NCBI GenBank assembly: GCA_002348725.1
Contig: DEAO01000014.1
Location: 14,126 to 27,850 of the forward strand
Direction of reading: 5' to 3'
Length of the DNA: 13,725 nt
Origin: Fidelibacterota bacterium UBA2980
Lineage (GTDB): Bacteria > Fidelibacterota > Marinisomatia > Marinisomatales > Marinisomataceae
The translations under genes and the position numbers were made by a program. The notes beneath the pieces are model-generated. The model saw only the letters and a program-made list of their open reading frames with translations. It did no database searches and was not told the origin of the DNA. Shown here piece after piece: positions 11,963 to 13,725 of this stretch; position 1 is the stretch's first letter; every line of letters starts with the position of its first letter.

Positions 11963-13725
11963 ATGAAATTTCATATTATTGAACAGATAGCTCTAGTAGC
12001 TTTTTTATTTTCTGGTATATCCTTCTTTCTTTATCAGCTTCTTTTACGTCTTAAAATAGTTCTAAAAGGTAAACTAGATTTTAGCATTGAAGATTTGCCA
12101 AAAAGACTTCTGCGAGTATTTGATGAGGTCATTCTTCATAAAAAAGTAGCTAGTGGAAAGCGAAAGTCTGCTGGCATTCTTCATGCATTTGTTATGTATG
12201 GATTTATTTTCTTTGGATTAATAACTATTAATCATTTTTTAACAGCATTTGATTTATATATCTTTAATGATACCATCCGAAAAAATTATTTTTATTTTTT
12301 TGGAGCTCCATGGGCAATATTATGTACTACAGGTATTTTAGGGTTAGCATATAGAAGATTTATTATTAAACCTGAAACATTGGGTAAATTTTCTGCTACA
12401 TCAGCATTAGTTACTGTATTTATTACTACATTAATGATTACTTATTTAATTGATGAAATTCACCATTTAAATCCATTTATGAATAATCCTGGTGCTAAGA
12501 TTAATTGGTGGTTGCATTCTGGGGTTATCGGTGGATTTTTATTTTTAATCCCAAAATCAAAACATATGCACTTGGTCCTATCGCCATTTAATATTTTTCT
12601 TAGACCATTTGAAGTACCAAGTCATCCACCCATTCCAATTGATTTAGAAGCTTCAGAAGAAGAATTGGATGAATTGCTGTTAGATTTATCAAAACTAAGT
12701 AAAGATCAAGCATTAGATATTTTTACTTGTGTAGAATGTGGAAGATGCACAGATGTTTGTCCTGCAAACAGAGGCGGAGGCATACTTAACCCTAAATATC
12801 ACTTTATTTTAGATTTAAAAGATCCAATGTTAGAATCGAACGATGTCAATGTTGTAGATAAAATTAATGTTGAAGCAGGATGGGAGTGCACAACATGCCA
12901 AGCGTGTACTGAAGTTTGTCCTGTAGGAAACCATGTTGAAAAGGCCGATGCAATTAGAAGTTTTCAAGTTATGGTTGAAGGAGATGTACCTCAAGAATAT
13001 CAAAAATTACTTAGAAATTTACAAGAAACAGGTAACACTGAAGGGGCTTCATCTAGCGAATTATTGCAAAGAATGCCTGAATATACACCTGACAAAGAAC
13101 TTGTTTTATGGTTAGGATGTTTTGCAAAACATGCTATGGATCCAAATTTTGTTAAATCCGTTGAGAATTTTACTAAAATCCTTGATTCAGCTGGCGTTAC
13201 ATATGGAGTGCTAAGTAATGAGCAATGTTCTGGAGATCCAGCAAATAAATTAGGAGATAAACTCACATATCAAATGCTGATGGATAATAATGTAGAAGAA
13301 CTAAATAAGGTAAAGAGAGTAACTACAATGTGCCCTCATTGTGTTGTTAATTTGCAAAAAGAGTATAGCAAATATCATGATATTAAATATGAAGTTAAAC
13401 ATCATACTCAAGTAATTAATGAATTATTAGAGGAGGGTAAAATTAATATTAATCCTGGCAGTTTAGAGAAAGTTACCTATCATGATCCTTGTAATTTATC
13501 TCGTACGCTTGATGAAGTGGATGGTCCTAGAAATGCAATTAAGGCTGCAGCACCAGAATTTTTTGAATTAGATGAAAGCGGTAAAGATACACTATGTTGT
13601 GGAGCAGGTGGAGCACTTTGGTGGAAAAAGGATACTGGTGAGGGACGCACTCACTTATTACGCGCTGAACAAGTGATTGAATCAAAAACAGACACAGTTG
13701 TTACTGGATGTAATTTTTGTTATGG
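11963..13725 (+). CDS. HdrD-like membrane Fe-S protein, probable EtfAB:menaquinone oxidoreductase (3' end missing)
   Basis: It probably takes electrons from EtfAB and reduces membrane quinone. 587 codons are visible before the frame leaves the window. Five likely membrane helices (about 6-29, 70-94, 109-130, 144-164, 183-197) form a NarI-like heme b domain, with candidate axial histidines H74, H91, H167/H168 and H185. Two [4Fe-4S] motifs follow: C256-C259-C262-C266 (CVECGRCTDVCP) and C309-C312-C315-C319 (CTTCQACTEVCP). Two HdrB/D-type CCG domains come next. The first is C386, C422 in CSG, and CPHC at 457-460. The second is C510, CCG at 545-547, and CNFC at 583-586. The first has serine for the second cysteine of CCG, so only the second looks able to hold a noncubane cluster. 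The etfBA context supports the EMO assignment; other Fe-S oxidoreductases of this fold are possible. Confidence 0.88.
   Translation, partial: MKFHIIEQIALVAFLFSGISFFLYQLLLRLKIVLKGKLDFSIEDLPKRLLRVFDEVILHKKVASGKRKSAGILHAFVMYGFIFFGLITINHFLTAFDLYIFNDTIRKNYFYFFGAPWAILCTTGILGLAYRRFIIKPETLGKFSATSALVTVFITTLMITYLIDEIHHLNPFMNNPGAKINWWLHSGVIGGFLFLIPKSKHMHLVLSPFNIFLRPFEVPSHPPIPIDLEASEEELDELLLDLSKLSKDQALDIFTCVECGRCTDVCPANRGGGILNPKYHFILDLKDPMLESNDVNVVDKINVEAGWECTTCQACTEVCPVGNHVEKADAIRSFQVMVEGDVPQEYQKLLRNLQETGNTEGASSSELLQRMPEYTPDKELVLWLGCFAKHAMDPNFVKSVENFTKILDSAGVTYGVLSNEQCSGDPANKLGDKLTYQMLMDNNVEELNKVKRVTTMCPHCVVNLQKEYSKYHDIKYEVKHHTQVINELLEEGKININPGSLEKVTYHDPCNLSRTLDEVDGPRNAIKAAAPEFFELDESGKDTLCCGAGGALWWKKDTGEGRTHLLRAEQVIESKTDTVVTGCNFCY

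Noticed and set aside
1..13725. CRISPR array, insertion sequence, prophage or defence island
   Set aside because: No regularly spaced repeats, transposase or integrase motifs, terminal inverted repeats or toxin-antitoxin-like pairs were seen. The gene content is metabolic and housekeeping with uniform composition.

Overview
The window is AT-rich, gene-dense bacterial chromosome. It looks like a low-GC aerobic or respiring heterotroph, most plausibly from a marine FCB-group lineage such as Marinimicrobia/SAR406 or a relative of Bacteroidota. That placement is an inference from three things. The GlmU-like left-handed beta-helix protein has the wording I associate with that group. A FixA/FixB-type electron-transfer flavoprotein sits next to an HdrD-like membrane Fe-S protein. 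The base composition also fits. No rRNA or tRNA is present to confirm it.

Layout. (1) Positions 1-3420, minus strand: rng (RNase E/G), rplU (L21), rpmA (L27), mdh (malate dehydrogenase), then a small exported protein cut by the window edge. (2) Positions 3618-5588, plus strand: cysQ, then a glutaryl-CoA dehydrogenase. (3) Positions 5563-8249, minus strand: the large subunit of methylmalonyl-CoA mutase, a LysM lipoprotein and a short biotin-protein ligase whose 3' end overlaps the dehydrogenase tail to tail. (4) Positions 8281-9994, plus strand: an unrecognised protein, a GlmU-like beta-helix acyltransferase-type protein without its usual nucleotidyltransferase half, and a small acidic zinc-ribbon protein. 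(5) Positions 9995-10220: noncoding DNA with overlapping inverted repeats and two candidate promoters. (6) Positions 10221-13725, plus strand: etfB, etfA and an HdrD-like Fe-S/heme membrane protein that runs off the window.

How the genes fit together. Glutaryl-CoA dehydrogenase passes electrons to electron-transfer flavoprotein (etfBA). The downstream membrane protein has the architecture of EtfAB:menaquinone oxidoreductases and would pass them to the quinone pool. Methylmalonyl-CoA mutase feeds propionyl-CoA carbon into succinyl-CoA, and malate dehydrogenase continues the TCA cycle. Biotin ligase would activate the biotin-dependent carboxylases upstream of the mutase. The window therefore reads as amino-acid and odd-chain acyl-CoA oxidation beside ribosomal and RNA-processing housekeeping genes.

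I see no CRISPR array, insertion sequence, prophage or obvious defence system. The least explained elements are the structured noncoding stretch at about 10033-10139, the half-length GlmU-like protein with its unknown coupled partner, and several starts that sit almost on top of their promoter-like motifs with no Shine-Dalgarno sequence.
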